Positions 54,067-62,603 of a DNA stretch of 64,000 nucleotides are shown here, in pieces (within the stretch, counting starts at the first letter, position 1; each line of letters opens with the position of its first letter). The DNA comes from Sphingobacterium spiritivorum (GTDB taxonomy: Bacteria > Bacteroidota > Bacteroidia > Sphingobacteriales > Sphingobacteriaceae), in contig NZ_CP068083.1 of NCBI RefSeq assembly GCF_016725325.1, positions 3,100,001 through 3,164,000 on the forward strand, in the 5' to 3' direction. The translations under genes were made by a program, and so were the position numbers. Under the pieces are notes generated by a model. That model was not told the DNA's origin and ran no database searches. It saw only the letters and a list, made by a program, of their open reading frames with translations.

Positions 54067-54074
54067 CAAAGTTA
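54067..54074 (-). promoter_or_regulatory. Candidate -7 box of the tracrRNA promoter
   Basis: Minus strand TAACTTTG, exact TAnnTTTG, a few bases ahead of the anti-repeat. The flanks of this box still resemble the array repeat (AAATAT and ATTAA blocks). Confidence 0.5.
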
Positions 54075-54164
54075 ATAAATATTTTTTATTTGAAATACGG
54101 AAAACCGTAATTAGGATGTATTTTATTATTTATATATTTAAGAAACTAAAATTGCGAATAAATT

Positions 54165-57100
54165 ATGAAATATATACTTGGGCTTGATTTAGGGACAAAC
54201 TCTATTGGCTGGGCGTTGATCAAACAGGATTTTGACAATAAACAAGGAGAAATCCTTGGGATGGGAAGCCGGATTATCCCAATGTCACAGGACGTTTTAG
54301 GGGATTTTGGAAAAGGGAATTCTGTTTCACAAACTGCTGAACGCACAAAATACAGAAGTGTAAGGAGATTGCGGGAACGATTTCTGTTGCGCAGGGAAAG
54401 GCTTCACCGGGTTTTGAATGTTTTAAATTTTCTTCCTGAACATTATGCTTCACAAATTGATTTCACTAAGAAATTTGGAAAGTTTAAAGAAGAGGTCGAA
54501 CCGAAATTGGTGTATAATAAGGAAGGATTTATTTTCAAAAAATCTTTTGAAGAAATGCTTTCGGATTTTAAAATTTATCAGCCACAGCTTTTAGAAGATA
54601 ACAAAAAAATCCCTTATGACTGGACTATTTACTATCTCCGCAAAAAAGCACTGAGTCAAAAAATAGAAAAAGAAGAACTAGCATGGATTCTTCTGAATTT
54701 TAATCAGAAACGCGGATATTATCAGCTTAGAGGTGAGGAAGAGGAAGAAAATCCAAATAAATTAGTTGAGTTTTATTCTTTGAAAATTGTGGATGTTCTG
54801 GCAGATGAGTCGCAGAAAGGGAAATCTGATATTTGGTACTCATTGGTTCTGGAAAATGAATGGGTTTACAGACGTGCCAGCAAAATACCATTGTTTGACT
54901 GGAAGGGAAAAACGAGAGATTTTATTGTAACGACTGATTTGAATGATGATGGTTCCGTAAAAACAGATAAAGAAGGTAATGAAAAAAGAAGTTTTCGTGC
55001 TCCTGGTGAAAATGACTGGACTCTTGTTAAAAAGAAAACTGAACAGGAAATAGATAAATCCGATAAAACAGTTGGCACCTATATCTATGAAGCTCTTCTC
55101 CAAAATCCAAAACAAAAAATAAAAGGAAAACTAGTTCGTACTATTGAACGGAAATTTTATAAAGCAGAGTTAAAACAAATTCTGGAAAAACAAAAAGAAT
55201 TTCATCCGGAATTAGAACAAGACGATTTATACAGCGATTGCGTCCGTGAACTCTATAAAAATAATGAAACTCATCAACTGACATTGAGTAAAAAGGATTT
55301 TGTACATCTTTTTATAGAGGATATTATTTTTTATCAAAGACCATTGAGAAGTCAGAAATCATCCATTTCAAACTGTACTCTAGAGTTTAGAAAATATAAA
55401 GATGAAAATGGAGTAGAACATACTCAATATCTGAAAGCTATTCCCAAATCCAATCCATATTATCAGGAATTCCGTGTCTGGCAGTGGATATACAATCTTA
55501 ATATTTACAAAAAAGAGGATGATACAAATGTTACAAAAGAGTTTTTGAATACGACTAAAGATTTCGAAAGTTTGTTTGAATTTTTAAACAATAGAAAAGA
55601 AGTTGACCAAAAAGCTTTGCTGAAGCATTTTAAGCTAAATGATAAGACGTATCGATGGAATTATGTAGAAGATAAAAAATATCCTTGCAATGAGACGAAA
55701 ACAATGATTTTGTCGAGATTGGATAAAGTAGAAAATATCTCTGCTAATTTCCTGACAAGAGAAATTGAACAAAAGATCTGGCATATTATCTATTCTGTAA
55801 ATGATAAAACAGAATACGAGAAAGCACTGAAATCGTTTGCATCTAAAAATAATCTGGACGAAAGCTCTTTCTTTGAGGTGTTCAAAAAGTTTCCACCTTT
55901 TAAAAGTGAATACGGTTCTTTTTCTGAAAAAGCTATAAAGAAATTGTTGCCCTTGATGCGAATAGGGAAATTTTGGAATTACGATAGTATCAATGAACAA
56001 TCAAAATCCAGAATCCAAAAAATTATTACAGGAGAGTATGATGAAAATCTTAAAGATAAAGTAAGAGAAAAGGCTGTTCATCTCACTACTGAAAACGATT
56101 TTCAAGGATTACAATTGTGGTTAGTACAATATATTGTTTATGGAAGACATTCGGAGGCTGCACTATTAGGCAAGTGGAATTCTGCTGATGATTTGGGAGA
56201 ATTTTTAAATGAATTTAAACAACACTCACTTCGGAATCCAATTGTAGAGCAGGTTATAACAGAAACGCTTCGTGTAGTGAAAGACATCTGGCTGAAATAT
56301 GGAAACGGTGCAAAAGATTTCTTCAGTGAAATTCATATTGAACTGGGGAGAGAAATGAAACTTCCTGCCGAAGAAAGGGAGAGGCTGACCCGACAAAACT
56401 CTGAGAACGAAAATACCAATTTCCGTATCAAAGCATTATTAGCCGAAATGATGGATGACCATTCAGTGGAGAATGTCCGTCCTTTTTCACCTATGCAACA
56501 GGAAATTCTGAAGATTTATGAAGAAGGTGTTTTAAATTCTGATATAGAAATTGAAGATGATATACTGAAAATCAGTAAAACGGCACAACCCTCTTCTTCC
56601 GATCTCAAAAGATACAAACTTTGGCTGGAGCAGAAATATAAATCACCTTATACGGGGCAAGTTATACCGCTGAATAAATTATTTACACCGGAATATGAGA
56701 TTGAACACATTATTCCGCAAAGCCGTTATTTTGATGATAGCTTTACGAATAAAATTATCTGCGAATCAGCTGTGAATAAGTTGAAAGATAATTATATCGG
56801 TTTGGAATTTATTAAAAAGCTGGGTGGTAGTATTGTGGAATGTGGAAACGGAAAATCAGTTATCATTTTAAAACAGGATGCTTACGAGGATTTTGTAAAG
56901 AAACATTACGCTAACAATCGAAGTAAAAGAAATAAACTGCTTTTAGAAGATATTCCTGAAAGGATGATTGAGCGGCAAATGAATGATACCCGTTATATCA
57001 GTAAGTACATTTCGGGTGTTCTTTCTAACATTGTAAGGGTAGAAGATGGTTCGGATGAAGGTGTGAATTCTAAGAATATAGTGCCGGGAAATGGAAAAAT

Positions 57101-58445
57101 TACCACTACCTTAAAACAGGACTGGGGATTGAATGATCTTTGGAATGATTTGATTTTGCCACGTTTTGAACGAATGAATCAATTGACAAATTCTACAGAT
57201 TTTACAGTGTGGAATGAAAATTATCAGAAATTTTTACCAACCGTTCCGGTAGAATTTTCAAAAGGATTTTCAAAGAAAAGGATAGATCACAGGCATCATG
57301 CCTTAGATGCTTTGGTGATAGCTTGTGCTACAAAAGATCACGTCAATTTATTGAATAATCAATCGGCTAAATCAGATACGAAACGCTATGATTTGAAGAG
57401 AAAACTGATGAAGTTTGAGAAAGGAGTGTATAAACATCCTCAAACTGGTGAAAAAATTGAGCGGGAAGTTCCAAGACAGTTTCTGAAACCCTGGGGGACT
57501 TTTACTATTGATGCTAAGAATCGCTTGGAAACAATAATTGCGAGTTTCAAACAGAATTTGCGTGTTATCAATAAAGCTACCAACTATTATGAAAAATATG
57601 TAGAAAAAGAAGGTACAAAAGTAAAAGAAAGGGTAGAACAGACCGGAACAAATTGGGCGATAAGAAAGCCGATGCACAAGGATACAGTTTCAGGAAAAAT
57701 TGATTTGCCAAGAATAAAAGTGCCGAAAGGAAAGATATTGACAGCAACCAGAAAAAACCTTGACACCTCTTTTGACCTGAAGACAATAGGAAGTATTACA
57801 GATACAGGGATCCAGAAAATACTGAAAAACTATCTTCAATACAAAGACAATAATACCGAACTGGCATTTTCTCCTGAAGGAATTGAAGATATGAATAAAA
57901 ATATTGAAAAATTTAATGATGGAAAAGCGCATCAGCCAATTATTAAAGTCAGAGTTTTTGAACTAGGAAGTAAATTTCCTTTAGGGCAATCAGGAAACAA
58001 AAAGGATAAATATGTAGAGGCTGCTAAAGGTACCAATTTGTTTTTTGCCGTATATGAAGATAAAAATAGAAAAAGAAGCTACGAAACCATTCCTTTAAAT
58101 GAAGTTATCGAAAGACAAAAGCAGGGATTATCGGTTGTTGATTTAAAAGGTGTTGATGATTTCTATCTGTCCCCAAATGATTTAGTGTATGTTCCGTCGG
58201 AAGATGAATTAGAAAATATTTCAATGATAGATTTTAATAAGCTTTCCAGTGAAAGAATATATAAAGTGGTAAGTTTTACGGGAAATCAGATTTTCTTTGT
58301 GAGGCAAGATGTTGCTACTTCTGTTGTTAATAAAGCTGAATTCTCTACTTTAAACAAAATGGAACGAGCTACTGATGGATCTATGATTAAAGAAACCTGT
58401 GTGAAATTGCAGATTGATCGTTTAGGTAATATCTCAAAAGTCTAA
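54165..58445 (+). CDS. cas9: Type II-C CRISPR-associated endonuclease Cas9
   Basis: A 1426-residue RNA-guided DNA nuclease, complete. RuvC-I has Asp8 (ILGLDLGTNSIGWAL), an Arg-rich bridge helix lies at about 60-83 (RTKYRSVRRLRERFLLRRER), then the helical REC lobe. RuvC-II has Glu726 (IHIELGREMK), HNH has His848 (YEIEHIIPQSRYFDD) with probable Asn871, and RuvC-III has His1045 and Asp1048 (DHRHHALDALVIAC). The C-terminal WED/PAM-interacting part is about 1190-1426. All catalytic residues are present, so it should cut. The size is that of Bacteroidota II-C enzymes; no csn2 or cas4 is present. cas1 starts 3 bp after the stop. Confidence 0.97.
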   Translation: MKYILGLDLGTNSIGWALIKQDFDNKQGEILGMGSRIIPMSQDVLGDFGKGNSVSQTAERTKYRSVRRLRERFLLRRERLHRVLNVLNFLPEHYASQIDFTKKFGKFKEEVEPKLVYNKEGFIFKKSFEEMLSDFKIYQPQLLEDNKKIPYDWTIYYLRKKALSQKIEKEELAWILLNFNQKRGYYQLRGEEEEENPNKLVEFYSLKIVDVLADESQKGKSDIWYSLVLENEWVYRRASKIPLFDWKGKTRDFIVTTDLNDDGSVKTDKEGNEKRSFRAPGENDWTLVKKKTEQEIDKSDKTVGTYIYEALLQNPKQKIKGKLVRTIERKFYKAELKQILEKQKEFHPELEQDDLYSDCVRELYKNNETHQLTLSKKDFVHLFIEDIIFYQRPLRSQKSSISNCTLEFRKYKDENGVEHTQYLKAIPKSNPYYQEFRVWQWIYNLNIYKKEDDTNVTKEFLNTTKDFESLFEFLNNRKEVDQKALLKHFKLNDKTYRWNYVEDKKYPCNETKTMILSRLDKVENISANFLTREIEQKIWHIIYSVNDKTEYEKALKSFASKNNLDESSFFEVFKKFPPFKSEYGSFSEKAIKKLLPLMRIGKFWNYDSINEQSKSRIQKIITGEYDENLKDKVREKAVHLTTENDFQGLQLWLVQYIVYGRHSEAALLGKWNSADDLGEFLNEFKQHSLRNPIVEQVITETLRVVKDIWLKYGNGAKDFFSEIHIELGREMKLPAEERERLTRQNSENENTNFRIKALLAEMMDDHSVENVRPFSPMQQEILKIYEEGVLNSDIEIEDDILKISKTAQPSSSDLKRYKLWLEQKYKSPYTGQVIPLNKLFTPEYEIEHIIPQSRYFDDSFTNKIICESAVNKLKDNYIGLEFIKKLGGSIVECGNGKSVIILKQDAYEDFVKKHYANNRSKRNKLLLEDIPERMIERQMNDTRYISKYISGVLSNIVRVEDGSDEGVNSKNIVPGNGKITTTLKQDWGLNDLWNDLILPRFERMNQLTNSTDFTVWNENYQKFLPTVPVEFSKGFSKKRIDHRHHALDALVIACATKDHVNLLNNQSAKSDTKRYDLKRKLMKFEKGVYKHPQTGEKIEREVPRQFLKPWGTFTIDAKNRLETIIASFKQNLRVINKATNYYEKYVEKEGTKVKERVEQTGTNWAIRKPMHKDTVSGKIDLPRIKVPKGKILTATRKNLDTSFDLKTIGSITDTGIQKILKNYLQYKDNNTELAFSPEGIEDMNKNIEKFNDGKAHQPIIKVRVFELGSKFPLGQSGNKKDKYVEAAKGTNLFFAVYEDKNRKRSYETIPLNEVIERQKQGLSVVDLKGVDDFYLSPNDLVYVPSEDELENISMIDFNKLSSERIYKVVSFTGNQIFFVRQDVATSVVNKAEFSTLNKMERATDGSMIKETCVKLQIDRLGNISKV

Positions 58446-58448
58446 GCC

Positions 58449-59342
58449 ATGATCAAGCGGACCTTAATGTTTTCTAATCCGGCTTATCTGAGTCATGCTA
58501 ACAGGCAATTAGTTGTTGATCTTCCCGGAGAAGATAAGAAAAGGACGGTGCCTATTGAAGATATTGGTGTGGTTGTTCTCGAAAATCAACAGATTACTAT
58601 CTCGCATGGTTGTATTGCTGCTTTATTACAAAATAATGTAGCGGTGATTTCATGTGACAGTACCCATATGCCTACTGGTCTGATATTACCATTAGATGGG
58701 GGACAAACACAATCTGAACGCTTTCGTTATCAGATAGAAGCATCTGTGCCCTTAAAAAAACAGTTGTGGCAACAAACAATTCAACAAAAAATCTATAATC
58801 AGGCCAGAGTGTTGGAAGATACGGGTTTGGAAGTGGATAATATGTATTACTGGGCGAAATCAGTTCGTTCAGGTGATCCGGATAATTACGAAGCACGAGC
58901 TGCCGCTTATTACTGGCAACATATTTTTCGTGAATTTTTTGATTTTAACCGACATCGTACAGGAGATCCGCCTAATAACTTACTTAACTACGGTTACGCT
59001 ATATTACGTGCTGTAGTCGCCAGAGGATTGGTTTCTTCTGGCCTCCTGCCAACTTTTGGAATTTTTCACCGAAATAAATATAATGCGTATTGTTTGGCTG
59101 ATGATATTATGGAGCCCTATCGGCCATATGTAGATCGAATGGTTTATAATATGCTATCAGAAGGATTGAATTGCAATGAATTGGATACTGCATTAAAAAT
59201 GAGGTTGCTGCAATTACCCCAGATTGATGTGCAGTTTGAAGATATTACAAGCCCGTTATTAGTCGCTGTTTCCAGAACTACGGCTTCATTGGCACGGTGT
59301 TTTGAAGGAGTTGTGCGAAAAATCAATTATCCAGCCTTATAA
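58449..59342 (+). CDS. cas1: CRISPR-associated endonuclease Cas1 (type II-C)
   Basis: A 297-residue integrase subunit for spacer capture. N-terminal beta domain (RTLMFSNPAYLSHANRQLVV), then the helical catalytic domain with the conserved Glu in DPDNYEARAAAYYWQHIF, His in GIFHRNKYNAYCLADDIMEP and the acidic residue in the same LADDIMEPYRP motif. Start is the ATG at 58449 just after cas9, stop 22 bp before cas2. It works with Cas2, and in type II also needs Cas9, to add spacers at the array. Confidence 0.96.
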   Translation: MIKRTLMFSNPAYLSHANRQLVVDLPGEDKKRTVPIEDIGVVVLENQQITISHGCIAALLQNNVAVISCDSTHMPTGLILPLDGGQTQSERFRYQIEASVPLKKQLWQQTIQQKIYNQARVLEDTGLEVDNMYYWAKSVRSGDPDNYEARAAAYYWQHIFREFFDFNRHRTGDPPNNLLNYGYAILRAVVARGLVSSGLLPTFGIFHRNKYNAYCLADDIMEPYRPYVDRMVYNMLSEGLNCNELDTALKMRLLQLPQIDVQFEDITSPLLVAVSRTTASLARCFEGVVRKINYPAL

Positions 59343-59364
59343 ATAAAATCAGTCAATTAATGTT

Positions 59365-59697
59365 TTGAACCGTTTAAATCAATATAGAGTTTTGTGGATA
59401 CTAGTCTTTTTTGATCTTCCTACTGAAACGAAAAAAGATCGTGCGGTTCATGCCCGGTTTCGAAAAGAAATTATGCAGGATGGTTTTACTATGTTTCAAT
59501 TCTCTATTTATCTAAGACATTGTAATAGTAGGGAAAATGCTGATGTACATGTTAAAAGAATCAAGAGGCTACTACCCGAAAAGGGACATATAGGGATCTT
59601 AACCATTACCGATAAGCAGTTCGGTGATATAGAACTTTTTATAGGTAAAGATAAGAGTAAGCGACCTGATACACCACAACAACTCGAACTGTTTTAA
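59365..59697 (+). CDS. cas2: CRISPR-associated protein Cas2 (type II-C)
   Basis: A 110-residue ferredoxin-fold dimer partner of Cas1. It begins NRLNQYRVLWILVFFDLPTE with the conserved acidic residue in FFDLPTETKK, and carries GFTMFQFSIYLRHCNSREN and ILTITDKQFGDIELF, all family standards. The first codon in frame is TTG (59365); no ATG fits, because the ATG at 59360 runs into a stop. The gene ends with a terminator (59727-59761), so cas9-cas1-cas2 form one transcription unit separate from the array. Confidence 0.95.
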   Translation: MNRLNQYRVLWILVFFDLPTETKKDRAVHARFRKEIMQDGFTMFQFSIYLRHCNSRENADVHVKRIKRLLPEKGHIGILTITDKQFGDIELFIGKDKSKRPDTPQQLELF

Positions 59698-59726
59698 AGA
59701 ACAGGATTTAAAAAACGGTATGAAAT

Positions 59727-59761
59727 AAAAAAATACGGACCAAAATGATCCGTATTTTTTT
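59727..59761. terminator. Terminator between cas2 and the array
   Basis: Stem AAAATACGGA / TCCGTATTTT with a 9-nt loop and A/T-runs on both sides; it can stop cas transcripts going right and array transcripts going left. Confidence 0.85.
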
Positions 59762-62042
59762 ATTCTAATATTTGATTTAACTACTTGATTTTTATTAATT
59801 TACGGTTTGGTATGTTGTTGTAAATATCATTAAATCAAAGAATGAAAGCAATTCACAACAAGTGATGAGATGAGGAAGCAATTAGAGTGTTGTTGTAAAT
59901 ATCATTAAATCAAAGAATGAAAGCAATTCACAACAGGTACAGAGGCCCTTGGTCAGAAAAGAGAGTTGTTGTAAATATCATTAAATCAAAGAATGAAAGC
60001 AATTCACAACGTGATAAGTTTGCTCCTAAAACTAACGCTGGTTGTTGTAAATATCATTAAATCAAAGAATGAAAGCAATTCACAACAGAAATTAACGTGC
60101 AGGTTAATATACAAAGGTTGTTGTAAATATCATTAAATCAAAGAATGAAAGCAATTCACAACACTATAGCGCAGCCGCCCGCGTAAACGGTAGTTGTTGT
60201 AAATATCATTAAATCAAAGAATGAAAGCAATTCACAACAATTCTTAGTCCTTTCATAAATTTTATATTGTTGTTGTAAATATCATTAAATCAAAGAATGA
60301 AAGCAATTCACAACTGGCAACTCAGTAGTTCCGCACGTAGTTCGTTGTTGTAAATATCATTAAATCAAAGAATGAAAGCAATTCACAACAGAAGGATTCC
60401 AATTTCCCTGGTAGTTTACGTTGTTGTAAATATCATTAAATCAAAGAATGAAAGCAATTCACAACAGTTTGATTAAATGGATCATGATTGTTATTGTTGT
60501 TGTAAATATCATTAAATCAAAGAATGAAAGCAATTCACAACCATATTATTCTGGTTGAATGCTTAAATCTCGTTGTTGTAAATATCATTAAATCAAAGAA
60601 TGAAAGCAATTCACAACCATCCGGTGATAATGTTCCTATTCCAACGTGTTGTTGTAAATATCATTAAATCAAAGAATGAAAGCAATTCACAACACGCTAT
60701 ACGCGTGTATACGCTCTAAACGCGTTGTTGTAAATATCATTAAATCAAAGAATGAAAGCAATTCACAACTCTTCGCCCTTGGCCTTTTCGATATTAAGCG
60801 TTGTTGTAAATATCATTAAATCAAAGAATGAAAGCAATTCACAACTCTATGTGGTATATGGAAACACTAGCATACGTTGTTGTAAATATCATTAAATCAA
60901 AGAATGAAAGCAATTCACAACGCCCTTTCGGGTGCTAGTGCGCCAGCTACTGTTGTTGTAAATATCATTAAATCAAAGAATGAAAGCAATTCACAACTGT
61001 ATACGTCGGCGTTTGCGCTGGCGCTAAGTTGTTGTAAATATCATTAAATCAAAGAATGAAAGCAATTCACAACATAGTCGCGTATTGCGCCCTTCTTTAA
61101 ATGTTGTTGTAAATATCATTAAATCAAAGAATGAAAGCAATTCACAACGATAAGCCCCGTAATACTGTCTTCGTATGAGTTGTTGTAAATATCATTAAAT
61201 CAAAGAATGAAAGCAATTCACAACACGGGGTAAACGGCGCGCCGAAACTGGACGGTTGTTGTAAATATCATTAAATCAAAGAATGAAAGCAATTCACAAC
61301 GCAAACGATACGTATTTGCGCACCTTGAATGTTGTTGTAAATATCATTAAATCAAAGAATGAAAGCAATTCACAACTATTGAATATATCAACCTGCTCCC
61401 ATGTAAGTTGTTGTAAATATCATTAAATCAAAGAATGAAAGCAATTCACAACAAAACCACAAAGTATACCGTGTTACTGCAGGTTGTTGTAAATATCATT
61501 AAATCAAAGAATGAAAGCAATTCACAACACGGCCTACACAAAATTGCCTATCATATAGTTGTTGTAAATATCATTAAATCAAAGAATGAAAGCAATTCAC
61601 AACAGATGAGTGTCAAGACCTTAACACGGCTCAGTTGTTGTAAATATCATTAAATCAAAGAATGAAAGCAATTCACAACAGCTAACCAACGTAAGCGCTA
61701 AAGGTTATAGTTGTTGTAAATATCATTAAATCAAAGAATGAAAGCAATTCACAACCGACAGATACGGCTCAAAACATTTGTTGAAGTTGTTGTAAATATC
61801 ATTAAATCAAAGAATGAAAGCAATTCACAACAGCTGCTCGGCCAAAGGTTGATGCGGCAGAGTTGTTATAAATATCATTAAATCAAAGAATGAAAGCAAT
61901 TCACAACGAATAATGGCTCTTAATTGAGCCAGTCGGTGTTGTTATAAATATCATTAAATCAAAGAATGAAAGCAATTCACAACGAAGACATAGCTGAACA
62001 AAAGGCTCTTGTTGTTGTTGTAAATATCATTAAATCAAAGAA

Positions 62043-62097
62043 CCGACCGAAGGGAGCTCAGCTATTCCAATAAAAAAAACAAATCATTAATAGCTAA
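62043..62097. repeat. Insert in CRISPR repeat 30 (55 bp)
   Basis: Begins CCGACCGAAGGGAGCTC, has a run of eight A in the middle and ends ATTAATAGCTAA. AGCTATT and AATAGCT inside it are a 7-bp inverted repeat. It sits between positions 29 and 30 of the repeat. Confidence 0.85.
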
Positions 62098-62173
62098 TGA
62101 AAGCAATTCACAACAAAATCAAATCGAAACGACAACTAAAAATAGTTGTTGTAAATATCATTAAATCAAAGAA

Positions 62174-62227
62174 CCGACCGAAGGGAGCTCAGCTATTCCA
62201 ATAAAAAAACAAATTATTAATAGCTAA
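62174..62227. repeat. Insert in CRISPR repeat 31 (54 bp)
   Basis: Same as the insert in repeat 30 but with seven A in the run and a C-to-T change (AAATTATTAATAG). Confidence 0.85.
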
Positions 62228-62303
62228 TGAAAGCAATTCACAACTAATTCCCTTCTGTCTAGCCATAACACTAAGTTGTTGTAAATATCATTAAATCAAA
62301 GAA

Positions 62304-62356
62304 CCGACCGAAGGGAGCTCAGCTATTCCAATAAAAAACAAATCATTGATAGCTAA
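62304..62356. repeat. Insert in CRISPR repeat 32 (53 bp)
   Basis: Same family with six A in the run and GATAGCTAA in place of AATAGCTAA at its end. Confidence 0.85.
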
Positions 62357-62431
62357 TGAAAGCAATTCACAACCCATTCAGCCGTCATTGCTACATCTGC
62401 TAGTTATTGTAAAAATCATTAAATCAAAGAA

Positions 62432-62603
62432 CCGGCCGTATGAGAGCTCAACCTTATCGATTGCGGACAGTTTATAATAAAGCAATACCTAAATCTACTC
62501 AAAAAATAATACATTCCATATGCGTAGTTATTCAAATTTTACCAGCTGCGGAATCCGTATTTCGTTACAAAGTTCTATCTTTGTGCTTCATATAGATTAG
62601 ACA
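62432..62603. other. Right flank of the array and pheT upstream region
   Basis: The first part (CCGGCCGTATGAGAGCTCAA) resembles the start of the repeat inserts (CCGACCGAAGGGAGCTC), then the sequence is AT-rich and unrelated. No intact repeat end is present. It could be a decayed leader or trailer. The pheT promoter lies in its right part. Confidence 0.5.
62576..62583 (+). promoter_or_regulatory. Candidate -7 box for pheT
   Basis: TATCTTTG, exact TAnnTTTG, 20 bp before the pheT start codon. Confidence 0.5.

Larger units (their letters stand above)
59814..62431 (-). CRISPR. Type II-C CRISPR array, 33 repeats and 32 spacers
   Basis: The 46-bp repeat begins GTTGTTGTAAATATC and ends GAAAGCAATTCACAAC on the plus strand; spacers are 29-30 bp. 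By pairing with the tracrRNA, the crRNA sense is the minus strand, so it begins GTTGTGAATTGC. Repeats 1-27 (59814 to 61831) are identical by eye. Repeats 28 and 29 (61862, 61938) share one G-to-A change at position 7. Repeats 30-32 (62014, 62145, 62275) contain inserts of 55, 54 and 53 bp between AAAGAA and TGAAAG. Repeat 33 (62403) is a 29-bp diverged half-repeat. No spacer matched another spacer by eye; targets were not searched. Confidence 0.97.

Noticed and set aside
54165..59697. csn2 or cas4 gene in the cas operon (II-A or II-B type)
   Set aside because: cas9, cas1 and cas2 are packed with gaps of 3 and 22 bp, and a terminator follows cas2; no fourth cas gene is present.
61435..61653. 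Open frame of 72 codons inside the CRISPR array
   Set aside because: It is only a translation of repeats and spacers; the repeated peptide (VVNIIKSKNESNSQ) is the repeat itself.
59814..62431. Promoters inside each CRISPR repeat as in Neisseria II-C arrays
   Set aside because: The repeat holds TTTG and a TATTTA block but at the wrong spacing for a Bacteroidota promoter (about 9 instead of 19 bp). No support from sequence.
59814..62431. Spacers targeting sequence within this window
   Set aside because: By eye I found no match between a spacer and other parts of the window; a genome-wide search is required to exclude self-targeting elsewhere.
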